Assembly: GCF_900105055.1 (NCBI RefSeq)
Contig: NZ_FNTA01000004.1
Coordinates: 3,627,501-3,691,500 of the forward strand
Length of the DNA: 64,000 nt
Source of the DNA: Amycolatopsis lurida
GTDB taxonomy: Bacteria; Actinomycetota; Actinomycetes; Mycobacteriales; Pseudonocardiaceae
Reading direction: 5' to 3'
Shown: one piece after another, positions 1-8,004 of the stretch
Numbering within the stretch: position 1 is the first letter of the stretch
Layout of the letters: each line of letters opens with the position of its first letter
The notes under the pieces: model-generated
Seen by the model: the letters and a program-made list of their open reading frames with translations, nothing else
Database searches by the model: none
Told to the model about the DNA's origin: nothing
Program-made: the position numbers and the translations under genes

Positions 1-140
1 GAGAATTCGGCGGAATAGGTCGTGCCGCCGCCGATCACGGGAAGCGCGTCCGCGTTGAGCGCCGCCGCCATCCCGAGGGCCATCGTGGTGAGCCCGGCGA
101 GCGCCAGCTTGACCGGATCCACCGCGCCGAAGGACCTCAT
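1..140 (-). CDS. Mce-family protein, N-terminal part (runs off the window)
   Basis: The minus strand opens with ATG at 138-140, preceded by a good ribosome site (GAGGTGAG). It encodes MRSFGAVDPVKLALAGLTTM, a single hydrophobic segment, then ADALPVIGGGTTYSAEF before the window edge. A short charged start, one membrane anchor and an N-A-D-x-L-P-x-I-G-G-G-T-x-Y-x-A-x-F stretch are the standard beginning of actinobacterial Mce proteins, the substrate-binding subunits of Mce lipid/sterol importers. Only about 46 residues are present, so the paralogue (MceA-F) cannot be told. It lies downstream of the PPOX gene on the same strand with a 106-bp gap. Confidence 0.8.
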   Translation of the reverse strand, partial: MRSFGAVDPVKLALAGLTTMALGMAAALNADALPVIGGGTTYSAEF

Positions 141-246
141 CGTCTCACCTCGCAGGTCACAAGCGGCAAAGCTTAGGGGCCGCTCCTGCCCATCGCCAGG
201 CGAAACGTTGCACCGATCGGGTGGCAACGTCTGTCCATTGTAGACG

Positions 247-630
247 CTAATCGAGCCGGACTTCGTAGTGGAGCGTCTTGTACTTCTTCAGCCGGTGCAC
301 GAGCGGGACGAGGAAACCGTGCAGGAGCCGATGCTTCCTGGCCAGGAGCCCTGCCGCGTGCCGGGCTTCTTCACCGTCGAGCAGACGGACCCGCCCGCGC
401 ACCGGCTCCCCCGTCGGAGTGCCGCGAAACGTCGACGGGGCGATCTCGATGCGCGGGTCGTTCCGCAAGCGCTTGGCCTTCCACGCCGCGTCATACGTAC
501 GGATGTACGCGTGATCCCCTTCGACGGCGATGTTGACCGGCGTCCCGATGGGCGTCCCGTCCCGTTTGAAGGTCTTCAGCAGGATCGTCTTCTGGTCTGC
601 GAACCTGGTGAGTCGCGTTGTCATACCCAT
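247..630 (-). CDS. PPOX-class F420-dependent oxidoreductase
   Basis: A 127-residue protein with the split-barrel flavin/deazaflavin fold of the pyridoxamine-phosphate-oxidase superfamily. The opening strand pair (LLKTFKRDGTPIGTPVNIAV), a central AYIRTYDAAWKAKRL, and an R-N-D-P-R-I-E-I-A-P stretch are typical of the small actinobacterial F420-binding branch, which reduces or oxidises small organic substrates with the deazaflavin F420. The true substrate is unknown. The start may be either of two ATGs, at 630 or 624. It lies 30 bp downstream of the MerR gene on the same strand, so the two are probably co-transcribed. Confidence 0.8.
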   Translation of the reverse strand: MGMTTRLTRFADQKTILLKTFKRDGTPIGTPVNIAVEGDHAYIRTYDAAWKAKRLRNDPRIEIAPSTFRGTPTGEPVRGRVRLLDGEEARHAAGLLARKHRLLHGFLVPLVHRLKKYKTLHYEVRLD

Positions 631-660
631 GGGACGAAGGCGCCGCGCGGAACGTGACGG

Positions 661-1053
661 CTAGCGCCAGAGCCCGTCCGCCGTCCCCCGCGCGACGTGC
701 TCCTCGTAGATCTCGACCTTCCGGCTGATCAGCTCCAGGCAGTCGGCCAGTTCGGCGATCCGGTCCCGGACGGTGTTCTGGTGTTCCCGCAGCAGCTCCA
801 GCCGCTTCTCCTCGTTTCCCGGCCCTTGCCGGACCAGTCCGGCGAATTCGCGGATGGTGGCGAGCGGCATCCCGGACGCCCGGAACTTCGTGCAGTTCAC
901 CAGCCAGTCGACGTCCTGTTCGGTGTACACGCGGCGGCCGTTCGAGTCCCGTTTCACCGGCGCCGCGAGCAGTCCTTCCTTTTCGTAGAAGCGAAGCGCG
1001 TGCACGCTGAGGCCCGTCCGGGCGGTGACCTGGCCGATCGCGAGTTCCGTCAC
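661..1053 (-). CDS. MerR-family transcriptional regulator
   Basis: The open frame extends further upstream, but the family start is the GTG at 1051-1053 (VTELAIGQVTARTGLSVHAL). This leaves a 130-residue protein with a winged helix-turn-helix at residues 4-70 (including LRFYEKEGLL and RDSNGRRVYTEQDV) and a C-terminal dimerisation coiled coil with about 35 residues after it. It has no conserved Cys set for metal binding, so a small organic effector is more likely. It is divergent from the SDR gene at 1109; the shared intergenic space contains a MerR-type promoter with a 19-bp spacer, so the SDR gene is the likely target. The PPOX gene follows it. Confidence 0.85.
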   Translation of the reverse strand: MTELAIGQVTARTGLSVHALRFYEKEGLLAAPVKRDSNGRRVYTEQDVDWLVNCTKFRASGMPLATIREFAGLVRQGPGNEEKRLELLREHQNTVRDRIAELADCLELISRKVEIYEEHVARGTADGLWR

Positions 1054-1070
1054 TCGGGCGACGATAGCGT

Positions 1071-1101
1071 TTGACCTAGAGAGCCCTCTAGCTCCTAGCG
1101 T
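1071..1101 (+). promoter_or_regulatory. MerR-type promoter with 19-bp spacer, driving the SDR gene
   Basis: The -35 box TTGACC (1071-1076) and the -10 box TAGCGT (1096-1101) are separated by 19 bp. The spacer carries the inverted repeat CTAGAG-AGCC-CTCTAG. Over-long spacers with dyad symmetry are the hallmark of promoters activated by MerR proteins, and the MerR gene lies directly opposite. The expected start of transcription is about 1108, on the ATG of the SDR gene. Confidence 0.7.
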
Positions 1102-1108
1102 CCGCCGC

Positions 1109-2065
1109 ATGACCACTTCACAGCACAAGATCGGCTCCGGCTTCGGCGCACGCAGCACCGCCGGAGAAGTACTGGACGGGATCGATCTTTCGGGCAAGCT
1201 CGCCGTCGTCACCGGCGGCTATTCGGGGCTGGGCCTGGAAACCACGCGCGCGCTGGCGAACGCGGGCGCGCACGTGGTCGTCCCCGCACGCCGTCCGGCC
1301 GACGCCGAGGCCGCGCTCGCCGGGATCCCCGGTACCGAGGTCGACGAGCTCGACCTGGCCGATCTGGCGAGCGTCGCGGCCTTCGCCCGGCGGTTCCTCG
1401 GCACCGGACGCCCGCTAAACCTGCTGATCGCGAACGCCGGGATCATGGCCGCGCCCGAACGGCGGGTGGGCCTCGGCTGGGAGTCCCATTTCGCGATCTG
1501 TCACCTCGGCCACCACGCCCTGGTGAGCCGTCTCTGGCCGGCACTGAAGGCGGCAGGCGGCGCCCGCGTCGTCTCGGTGTCCTCCGCCGGTCACCATTCC
1601 TCGCCGATGCGCTGGGACGACGTCCAGTTCGAGCGCGGCTACGACCGCTGGCTCGCCTACGGCCAGGCCAAGACGGCGAACGTGCTGTTCGCGGTGCGGC
1701 TGGACACGCTCGGCGCCGAACACGGGATCCGCGCGTTCAGCCTGCATCCGGGCGCCATCCTCACTCCCCTGCAGCGGCATCTGCGGCCGGAGGAGATGGT
1801 CGAGCGCGGCTGGATCGACGAACACGGCAACCAGGCAGACCCGGATTTCAAATCGCCGGACCAGGGCGCGGCCACCCAGGTCTGGGCGGCGACGTCACCG
1901 CTGCTCGACGGGCTGGGCGGGCTCTACAGCGAGGACTGCGACATCGCCGAAGTCGCCGTCGACGAGGGCGAGTGGGTCGGCGTGCGCCCGTACGCGATCG
2001 ATCCCGGTGAGGCCGCGCGGCTCTGGGAGCTCTCCGAGAACCTCACCGGGACCTCGCTGGGCTAG
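1109..2065 (+). CDS. Short-chain dehydrogenase/reductase (SDR)
   Basis: A 318-residue NAD(P)-dependent oxidoreductase. It shows the Rossmann TGxxxGxG motif (VVTGGYSGLGLE, about residues 33-44), the NAG motif (LIANAGIM), a catalytic Ser (VSVSSAGHHS) and the YxxxK pair (YGQAKTANVL). An about 25-residue N-terminal extension precedes the Rossmann fold. It resembles the retinol-dehydrogenase/WWOX-like classical SDRs widespread in actinobacteria; the substrate cannot be deduced. The ATG at 1109 sits where transcription from the MerR-type promoter should begin, so the mRNA is probably leaderless. Its stop codon overlaps that of the convergent hydrolase gene within CTAG. Confidence 0.85.
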   Translation: MTTSQHKIGSGFGARSTAGEVLDGIDLSGKLAVVTGGYSGLGLETTRALANAGAHVVVPARRPADAEAALAGIPGTEVDELDLADLASVAAFARRFLGTGRPLNLLIANAGIMAAPERRVGLGWESHFAICHLGHHALVSRLWPALKAAGGARVVSVSSAGHHSSPMRWDDVQFERGYDRWLAYGQAKTANVLFAVRLDTLGAEHGIRAFSLHPGAILTPLQRHLRPEEMVERGWIDEHGNQADPDFKSPDQGAATQVWAATSPLLDGLGGLYSEDCDIAEVAVDEGEWVGVRPYAIDPGEAARLWELSENLTGTSLG

Positions 2066-3150
2066 TTCCAGAACTTGATCTCGGGGTTGCCCGGCACCGG
2101 CCCGTCCAGGAGCGGTTGCTGCCCGCCACGCAGATTCTTGTCGAAGAACGCGGAGACGTATGTCCTGGTCAGCGCCATTCCGCGCTCGCCGTCGAGCAGC
2201 TCGGGCTTGCCGAGCCCGAGCTGTTCACCCAGTACGCCGACGTCGGTGAAGGACGCGTGCCCGGCCGCCGCGACGCTGATCCAGCGCTTCCAGCCGGTGA
2301 GGTTCGGCCAGCTGCCAGCCCACGTGGTGTCCGGGCCGGCCGGGGTGTACTCGCTTTCGCGGCCGAGCAGCAAGAACGGCCGGTCGATCCCGGACGCGGG
2401 GATCGGCGACCACAGCCTGCCGTCCAGGTCGGCGCCCGCACGGATCCGCCCGTCGTCGACCATCGCGGTCGGCGTGCTGTACCCGCCGATGGAATGCCCT
2501 GCCATCCCGATGCGCGTCCGGTCGATCAGCCGGGACCAGCGCGACGAAGGCCTGGTCAGCGTGTCGAGGACGAACGAGGCGTCCGCGGAACGGATCGGCG
2601 GCAGCAGTGTCGACTCGGACCCGCACGCGGCACATCCGGTGACGCGCCCGTCCGGGAAGGCGGTGCCGTGGGACTCGTGGTTGTGGCCGATCAGCGCGAC
2701 GACGAACCCCTTGCTCGCCAGCTCCTCCGCCAGTCCGGTGAGCGTCGTACGCGGTTTGCCGAATCCCGGCGACAGGACGACGAGCGCGTGCTTCCCCGGC
2801 AGCGGGGGCGCGTCGACTCTGGCACTGGTCCGGGTCCCGGCGACCAGTGCGGGGTCGACGTCGGGGAGGCCCGATTCGGTCAGGAGCGCCTTGGCTTCGG
2901 CCAAGGTGAGGTAGGGCCGTTTCGGGCCGATCGGCACCAGCGCGGGGTAGAACATCGACACCATCAGCTCGCGCGGCCCGGACGGCACCCAGGGGTCCTG
3001 GCGCGAGCGGTCGACGAGATGAAGGTCGGTGGAGCCGACGGGATGCGAGCCGGTCGGCGGCGGCAGCATCAGGCGGGGGGCCGCCGCGGCCGGGCTCGCC
3101 AACGACACCATGCCGGCGAGGGCGACCAGTGAGACGAGAAGCCTTCTCAT
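2062..3150 (-). CDS. Secreted alpha/beta hydrolase, PAF-acetylhydrolase-like
   Basis: A 362-residue exported hydrolase. A signal peptide (MRRLLVSLVALAGMVSLASP, then AAAAP) is followed by an alpha/beta-hydrolase core. The oxyanion region is LVVLSPGFGKPRTT, the nucleophile elbow is GMAGHSIGGYS, and a late AAGHASFTD supplies the likely catalytic His. The layout matches bacterial platelet-activating-factor acetylhydrolase-like and polyester-hydrolase-like secreted esterases. A Cys pair (TGCAACG) may form a disulfide. The gene is convergent with the SDR gene and divergent from the sensor-kinase gene. The substrate (ester, lipid or polyester) is not determined. Confidence 0.8.
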   Translation of the reverse strand: MRRLLVSLVALAGMVSLASPAAAAPRLMLPPPTGSHPVGSTDLHLVDRSRQDPWVPSGPRELMVSMFYPALVPIGPKRPYLTLAEAKALLTESGLPDVDPALVAGTRTSARVDAPPLPGKHALVVLSPGFGKPRTTLTGLAEELASKGFVVALIGHNHESHGTAFPDGRVTGCAACGSESTLLPPIRSADASFVLDTLTRPSSRWSRLIDRTRIGMAGHSIGGYSTPTAMVDDGRIRAGADLDGRLWSPIPASGIDRPFLLLGRESEYTPAGPDTTWAGSWPNLTGWKRWISVAAAGHASFTDVGVLGEQLGLGKPELLDGERGMALTRTYVSAFFDKNLRGGQQPLLDGPVPGNPEIKFWN

Positions 3151-3289
3151 GAGGTTTCCGTTTCTGTCGAGGATCTTCCTGCGTCCAGGCTGGAGCCCGG
3201 CGCCGTATTCGCGCGTCTGCCGCAGGTCGTATCCCGAGGTCTGCCGCGAGAGGGATCCGCGGCGCCCGATACGGGATTACGCTCGGCTG

Positions 3290-4492
3290 GTGCCGGCCTT
3301 CCTCAGGAATCACCCAAGAGCCGTCGACCGCGGCCTGACCATCCTCATCGGACTGTCCACTGTGGTCGCAGCCGACGATCCGGAAGGCTTCGAGTGGTGG
3401 CTGGTCTCCTTGGTGGCCTTGGCTTCTTTGCTCGTCCGGCACCGGAATCCCACGATCACCTTCGCGGCCGGAGGCACGGCCTCGCTCCTGCACCTGGCCA
3501 TGGGCAACGACCTCAAACCCGTCGACGTCGTCGCGCTGGTCGGTCTCTTCTCCGTCGCGGCCTGGGGGTCGCGACGGCGTTCCGTCGCTTTGCTGGCGGT
3601 GGGTCTGTTCGTCGCCGGGGCGTGGTCTTTCCATGCCTCTGAAGCGAACACGCGGTCCCGGGCCCCGATGCCACCGCGGATCATCATCATCGATCCGCTG
3701 GCACCGGTCGACACCGACGCCAACGACCACCAAGTGCAGGACTGGGGCGGTTTTCCGGCTATCGGCCTGTCGCTGGGAGTGGCGTGGCTCGCCGGGCTGA
3801 ACACGCGGCAGCGCCGGATCCGGCTGTCGGTGCTGGAGCAGCGGGCGGCGGATCTCGAACGCGAGCGCGACACGCAGGCCGCGCTGGCCGTGGCGGCCGA
3901 ACGCGGCCGCATCAGCCGCGAGCTGCACGACGTCGTCGCCCACGCGCTTTCCGTGGTGGTCCTGCAGGCGCAGGGTGCCCAGGCGGAACTGGACCGGCGG
4001 CCCGAGCGATCGCGGGAGGCGCTGGACGCCATCGTCGACACCGGGCGGACCGCGTTGAGCGAGATCCGGCGGTTGCTCGGCGCGCTCGGCCAGGACGAGC
4101 CGGACTGGGAGCCCCAACCCGGTGCGGAGCGTCTGCCGCGGCTGGCCGCCGACATCCGGTCGGCGGGCACGCCGGTCGAGTTCCGCGTCGAAGGGGAGCC
4201 CCGGCCACTTCCGTCCACAGTGGACCTGGCGGCCTACCGGATCGTGCAGGAGGCGCTGACGAACGTGCTGAAACACGCCGGTCCGGACGCGTCGGTGACT
4301 ATCGTGATGCGGTACGGGCCGGGAACGCTGGAGATCGAGGTGACCGACGACGGCGTCGCGGCGGAAGCGCCGTCCGGCACCGGGCACGGCCTCGAAGGGA
4401 TGCGGGAGCGAGTGAACGTACTGGGCGGCACCTTCGACGCGGGACCGCGGGCGGAACGCGGCTTCGCCGTCCGCGCGACCCTGCCGTCATGA
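3290..4492 (+). CDS. Sensor histidine kinase (NarL-type two-component system)
   Basis: A membrane histidine kinase of about 400 residues. Four to five hydrophobic segments fill the first 150 residues and no large sensor domain is seen. A coiled-coil linker is followed by a HisKA_3 dimerisation domain with RISRELHDVVAHAL (phospho-His about H213), then a HATPase domain with VQEALTNVLKHAG and a C-terminal TGHGLEGMRERV G box. The GTG at 3290 is chosen because it precedes the first membrane segment and lies about 7 bp after a -10-like TACGCT, suggesting a leaderless mRNA; longer in-frame starts overlap the divergent hydrolase. It overlaps the regulator gene by ATGA, so translation is coupled. Confidence 0.85.
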   Translation: MPAFLRNHPRAVDRGLTILIGLSTVVAADDPEGFEWWLVSLVALASLLVRHRNPTITFAAGGTASLLHLAMGNDLKPVDVVALVGLFSVAAWGSRRRSVALLAVGLFVAGAWSFHASEANTRSRAPMPPRIIIIDPLAPVDTDANDHQVQDWGGFPAIGLSLGVAWLAGLNTRQRRIRLSVLEQRAADLERERDTQAALAVAAERGRISRELHDVVAHALSVVVLQAQGAQAELDRRPERSREALDAIVDTGRTALSEIRRLLGALGQDEPDWEPQPGAERLPRLAADIRSAGTPVEFRVEGEPRPLPSTVDLAAYRIVQEALTNVLKHAGPDASVTIVMRYGPGTLEIEVTDDGVAAEAPSGTGHGLEGMRERVNVLGGTFDAGPRAERGFAVRATLPS

Positions 4493-5136
4493 CGATCCGG
4501 GTGGTCATCGCCGACGACCAGGCGCTCGTGCGCACCGGCCTGCGGATGATCCTGGACAACGCCGACGACATCGACGTCGTGGGCGAGGCGGGCGACGGTG
4601 CGGAGGCCGTCGCGCTGGTGGCGGACCTCGATCCCGACGTCGTGCTCATGGACATCCGGATGCCCGAGATGGACGGCGTCGAGGCCACCGCCGCGATCGC
4701 CGCGGCGCAGCGCGCCCGCGTCCTGGTGCTGACCACGTTCGACCTGGACGAATACGTCTACGCCGCGCTCCAGGCGGGGGCCAGCGGCTTCCTGCTCAAG
4801 GACGCGCTGGCGCCGGATCTGCTCGCCGGGGTCCGGGTGGTCGCCGCGGGCGAGGCGACCCTCGCGCCCACCGTCACCCGGCGGCTGCTCGACCGGGTCG
4901 TCACCGGCCTGCCCACGTCGCCGCCGGACGACCGGCTCGCGCTGCTCACCGGCCGCGAGAACGAGGTGCTCCAGCAGCTGGCGCGCGGCCTGTCCAACGC
5001 CGAGATCGCCGAGCTGCTGTTCCTCTCGCCGGGCACGGTGAAGACCCACGTCGGCCGCATCCTCACGAAACTCGGCCTCCGCGACCGCGTCCAGGCCGTC
5101 GTCTTCGCCTACGAATCCGGGATGATCAGCCGCTGA
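4489..5136 (+). CDS. LuxR/NarL-family response regulator
   Basis: A 215-residue response regulator. The receiver domain (residues 1-120) has the acidic pair ADDQ, phospho-acceptor D55 in VVLMDIRMPEMDG, and the conserved Lys in GFLLKDAL. The LuxR-type helix-turn-helix (about 150-215) contains LTGRENEVLQQLARG and FLSPGTVKTHVGRIL. The ATG overlaps the kinase stop codon. It is the cognate partner of the preceding kinase; target genes are not evident, though the neighbouring secreted hydrolase is a candidate. Its 3' end overlaps the convergent GNAT gene by 11 bp. Confidence 0.9.
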   Translation: MTIRVVIADDQALVRTGLRMILDNADDIDVVGEAGDGAEAVALVADLDPDVVLMDIRMPEMDGVEATAAIAAAQRARVLVLTTFDLDEYVYAALQAGASGFLLKDALAPDLLAGVRVVAAGEATLAPTVTRRLLDRVVTGLPTSPPDDRLALLTGRENEVLQQLARGLSNAEIAELLFLSPGTVKTHVGRILTKLGLRDRVQAVVFAYESGMISR

Positions 5137-5770
5137 TCGCGGCGGGCGTGCGCCAGTGCTTGCCGCGCCGGGGCCGCCGGTGCTGTCCACGCCTGCCGAG
5201 GTCGGCGAGGCTGTCCAGGGGGCGCGCGGCGAATTCTTCGGCGGTGATGGCCATCCGCACGAGGTACTTGATCTCGCCGCGCACCACCTCGGTGTCGCGC
5301 AGCCTGCCTTCCTCGCGGAAGCCGAGACCGCCGTGCAGCGAAAGCGACGCCAGGTTGCCGCCGTACACGCTGACCTCGCATTTGCGGAAGCCGCGCTGCC
5401 CGAACATATGCGCCAGGAGGACGGTGATGGCGTCCGTGGCGTAGCCGCAGCGCTGGTGACGCGGGGCGATCCCGATGCCGTAGCCGAACCGGCCGGTCAC
5501 CGGGTCGGCGCCGATGGTGCACACCGAACCGACCAGCATCCGGCCGCGCACCGTCTCGATGCCGAAGTGGATGTCGTCGCCCGACGATCCCGAGCGGTGT
5601 GAGGCCCAGTGACGGTGCCCGCCGCCGACCAGCGGCGTCGCCTCTCGGGCCATGTCACGGTCGAAGCCCATCAGGACCCGGCGATCCCCCAGCCCGACCT
5701 CGCGCAACCGCACCTTCCGCCCGACCTGCTCGGGCTCCAGGGCGGAGCGGCTCACCGCGTCCGGCCGCAC
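5126..5770 (-). CDS. GNAT-family N-acetyltransferase
   Basis: A 214-residue protein with a RimJ/RimL-like acetyltransferase core: VRLREVGLGD at the start, the acetyl-CoA loop region FGYGIGIAPRHQRCGYATDA (about residues 95-115), and KCEVSVYGGNLASLSLHGGL followed by GFREEGRLRD, the usual C-terminal GNAT signature. The tail is basic and low in complexity (RRGQHRRPRRGKHWR). The upstream-most start is a GTG at 5770 without a clear ribosome site. The acceptor substrate is unknown. It converges on the response regulator gene. Confidence 0.75.
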   Translation of the reverse strand: MRPDAVSRSALEPEQVGRKVRLREVGLGDRRVLMGFDRDMAREATPLVGGGHRHWASHRSGSSGDDIHFGIETVRGRMLVGSVCTIGADPVTGRFGYGIGIAPRHQRCGYATDAITVLLAHMFGQRGFRKCEVSVYGGNLASLSLHGGLGFREEGRLRDTEVVRGEIKYLVRMAITAEEFAARPLDSLADLGRRGQHRRPRRGKHWRTPAAISG

Positions 5771-5824
5771 GGGTGCTCACGAACGATCACAAGCATGCAT
5801 CGACGATATCGGGTCCCGAAACGC

Positions 5825-5863
5825 CCGAAGGCCCCCACCCGGGGTCCGGATGGAGGCCTTCGG
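5825..5863 (-). terminator. Hairpin terminator of the cold-shock gene
   Basis: CCGAAGGCC (5825-5833) pairs perfectly with GGCCTTCGG (5855-5863) across a 21-base loop. It lies 12 bp beyond the stop codon of the cold-shock gene. There is no U-tract, which is common for actinomycete terminators. Confidence 0.6.
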
Positions 5864-5874
5864 CGTGAAGAAAG

Positions 5875-6078
5875 TCAGATGGCGACGACGCGCTGGGCCT
5901 GCGGGCCCTTCTGACCTTGGCCGATCTCGAACTCGACGCGCTGCCCTTCGTCCAGGGACTTGAAACCGCTGCCCTGGATCTCCGAGTAGTGCACGAAAAC
6001 GTCCGGTCCGCCGTCGTCCTGAGCGATGAAGCCGAAGCCCTTTTCGCCGTTGAACCACTTAACGCTGCCCTGAGCCAT
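5875..6078 (-). CDS. Cold-shock protein (CspA family)
   Basis: A 67-residue single cold-shock domain covering the whole protein. RNP1 is GEKGFGFI and RNP2 is DVFVHYSEI; the C-terminus is PQAQRVVAI. These small OB-fold proteins bind single-stranded RNA/DNA and act as RNA chaperones. It appears monocistronic, followed by a hairpin. It is almost colinear with the standard actinobacterial CspA, so identification is secure, although paralogue identity and cold induction cannot be read from sequence. Confidence 0.95.
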   Translation of the reverse strand: MAQGSVKWFNGEKGFGFIAQDDGGPDVFVHYSEIQGSGFKSLDEGQRVEFEIGQGQKGPQAQRVVAI

Positions 6079-6267
6079 ACTTTTTCTACCTGCTCTTCAT
6101 AGCGAGTCTGAGCTCATTCGATGCCCCGATCTCGCCATCCATTGTCGCAGGTCTTCGCCGGTAACACACGTCGCCGTCTCAAATTCGTACAGATCGCCAG
6201 GTCAAGGGCACCTTCGGCGGGTCGGCCGGAGGGTCGGATCGCCGATTTCGACCCCTCCGCGGAGGGT

Positions 6268-7791
6268 TCAGTGCTCTTCCGGCTCGGAGCCGATCCGGTA
6301 GGGCACCGGCTTGCCGTCCTCGTCGCGCACCTGGACCGGCTTGCCCTCGGCGTCCACGATCTTGCCGTCGACGATCCTGTCGCCGTCCTTGAGCCGGGAG
6401 AAGGCCCTGAGGTCGGAGTAGTCGATCACCCGGGTGGCGGTCGCGAACACCGACGGGTCGCTGCCCGCCTTGGCCGGCTTCAGGTGGTTGAACAGCAGGT
6501 TCAACACGACGGCCATGAGCGCGGCGGAGCTGATCCCCGAGTGGAAGATCGTGCCGACCCACGCCGGGAAGTGGTGGTAGAACTCCGGCGCCGCGATCGG
6601 GACCATCCCCAGCCCGACCGACGCCGCGACGATCACCAGGTTCATGTTCCCGTTGTAGTCCACTTTGGACAGGGTCTTGATCCCGGACGCCGCGACCGTG
6701 CCGAACAGCACGAGACCGGCGCCGCCCAGCACCGGGTACGGGATCGCGGCGACGACCCGGCCGAGCACCGGCAGCATGCCCAGGACCAGCAGGATCACGC
6801 CGCCGGCGGTCACCACGAACCGGCTCCGGACGCCGGTGATCGCGACGAGCCCGACGTTCTGGGCGAACGCGCTCTGCATGAACCCGTTGAAGACCGGCGC
6901 GACCGCCGAGGACGCCATGTCGGCGCGCAGCCCGTCGCCGATCCTGCGTTTGCCGACCCGCGTGCCGACGATCTCCCCCACCGCGAGCATGTCGGCCGTG
7001 GTCTCGGTGAGGGTCACCAGCACGACGATGAACATCGACACGATCGCGGCGACGTCGAAGGTCGGCGCGCCGAAGCCGAACGGGGTCGGCACGGCGAAGA
7101 TCGGACCGTCCCAGACCTGCGAGAAGTCGGCCTTGCCCAGTACGGCGGCCAGCACGGTGCCGACCACGATCGACAGGAGGATCGAGAGCCGGGAGATGGC
7201 CGGGACGGCGACCTTGCTGAGCAGCAGCACGATCGCCAGCGTCATCGCGGCCAGGCCGATGTTGGAGACCGAGCCGAACTCCGGCGACTTGGTGTTGTTG
7301 CCCATCGCCCACTGGGCCGCGACCGGCATCAGGCTGAGCCCGATCACCGTGATCACCGTCCCGGTGACCACCGGCGGGAAGTACTTCACCAGCCGGGAGA
7401 ACACCGGCGTGATGAGCAGGCCGAGCAGGGCGGACGCGATCACCGAGCCGAACACGGCGGGCAGCCCGCCGTCGGCCACGATCGCGGTCATCGTCGCCAC
7501 GCCCGCGAACGAGGTGCCCTGGACCAGCGGCAGCCGGGAGCCGAAGAAGGGGATGCCGAACGACTGCAGGATCGTCGCCAGGCCGCCGATGAACAGGCAC
7601 GACGCGACGAGCAGTCCGATCTCGGCCGTCGAGACGCCCGCGGCGCCGCCGATGATCAGGGGCGGCGCGATGATCCCGCCGTACATCGTCAGGACGTGCT
7701 GGATGCCGTAAGTGAAACTCTTGCCGATTCCGAGCCGTTCGTCCTCGGGCCTGCCGCTCGCGGCCGCTTCGGCCCGCGTCCTCTTCACCAT
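6268..7791 (-). CDS. NCS2-family nucleobase permease (xanthine/uric acid type)
   Basis: A 507-residue integral membrane transporter with about 12-14 hydrophobic segments. Diagnostic motifs are the TM1 QH pair (YGIQHVLTMYGG), an acidic TM8 region (VTLTETTADMLAVG) and the NAT signature A-Q-N-V-G-L-V-A-I-T-G in TM10. The family imports xanthine, uric acid or uracil with protons. The acidic C-terminal extension of about 80 residues (DGDRIVDGKIVDAEGKPVQV) is longer than usual. Upstream at 7839-7856 is an 18-bp near-palindrome that probably binds a regulator. No purine-catabolic enzyme is adjacent, so the exact substrate is inferred only at family level. Confidence 0.9.
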   Translation of the reverse strand: MVKRTRAEAAASGRPEDERLGIGKSFTYGIQHVLTMYGGIIAPPLIIGGAAGVSTAEIGLLVASCLFIGGLATILQSFGIPFFGSRLPLVQGTSFAGVATMTAIVADGGLPAVFGSVIASALLGLLITPVFSRLVKYFPPVVTGTVITVIGLSLMPVAAQWAMGNNTKSPEFGSVSNIGLAAMTLAIVLLLSKVAVPAISRLSILLSIVVGTVLAAVLGKADFSQVWDGPIFAVPTPFGFGAPTFDVAAIVSMFIVVLVTLTETTADMLAVGEIVGTRVGKRRIGDGLRADMASSAVAPVFNGFMQSAFAQNVGLVAITGVRSRFVVTAGGVILLVLGMLPVLGRVVAAIPYPVLGGAGLVLFGTVAASGIKTLSKVDYNGNMNLVIVAASVGLGMVPIAAPEFYHHFPAWVGTIFHSGISSAALMAVVLNLLFNHLKPAKAGSDPSVFATATRVIDYSDLRAFSRLKDGDRIVDGKIVDAEGKPVQVRDEDGKPVPYRIGSEPEEH

Positions 7792-7838
7792 GGATCCGCC
7801 TCTCGATAGAAGCGAGCGATGCCGGGCAATTTCAATCT

Positions 7839-7856
7839 GCGGAGGTTAACTTCCGC
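7839..7856. promoter_or_regulatory. Inverted-repeat operator upstream of the permease
   Basis: GCGGAGGTTAACTTCCGC is an 18-bp inverted repeat with 8 of 9 base pairs matched. It lies 48 bp upstream of the permease ATG and 149 bp upstream of the divergent Rhs gene. It looks like a dimeric repressor site; the protein that binds it is not in the window. Confidence 0.5.
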
Positions 7857-8004
7857 ATGGCAGAACTCGCAAGACCCTGCCCGTACGGGTCGTCCTCCCG
7901 GCGAGGGGGCAAAGATCCTTTCCTCGTAGCGGGACCACGGCGCCGCGATGGTAGAAATCGGCTGCCCCGTCGGTGAGGTTTCCGAGGCAGGAAAGACGGC
8001 ATAC

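Noticed and set aside
2225..4387. 720-codon open minus-strand frame
   Set aside because: Antisense to the hydrolase and the histidine kinase, Arg/Pro-rich, with no domain; a typical high-GC shadow frame.
6121..7809. 562-codon plus-strand frame opposite the permease
   Set aside because: Arg/Asp/His-rich shadow; the minus strand encodes an unmistakable NCS2 permease.
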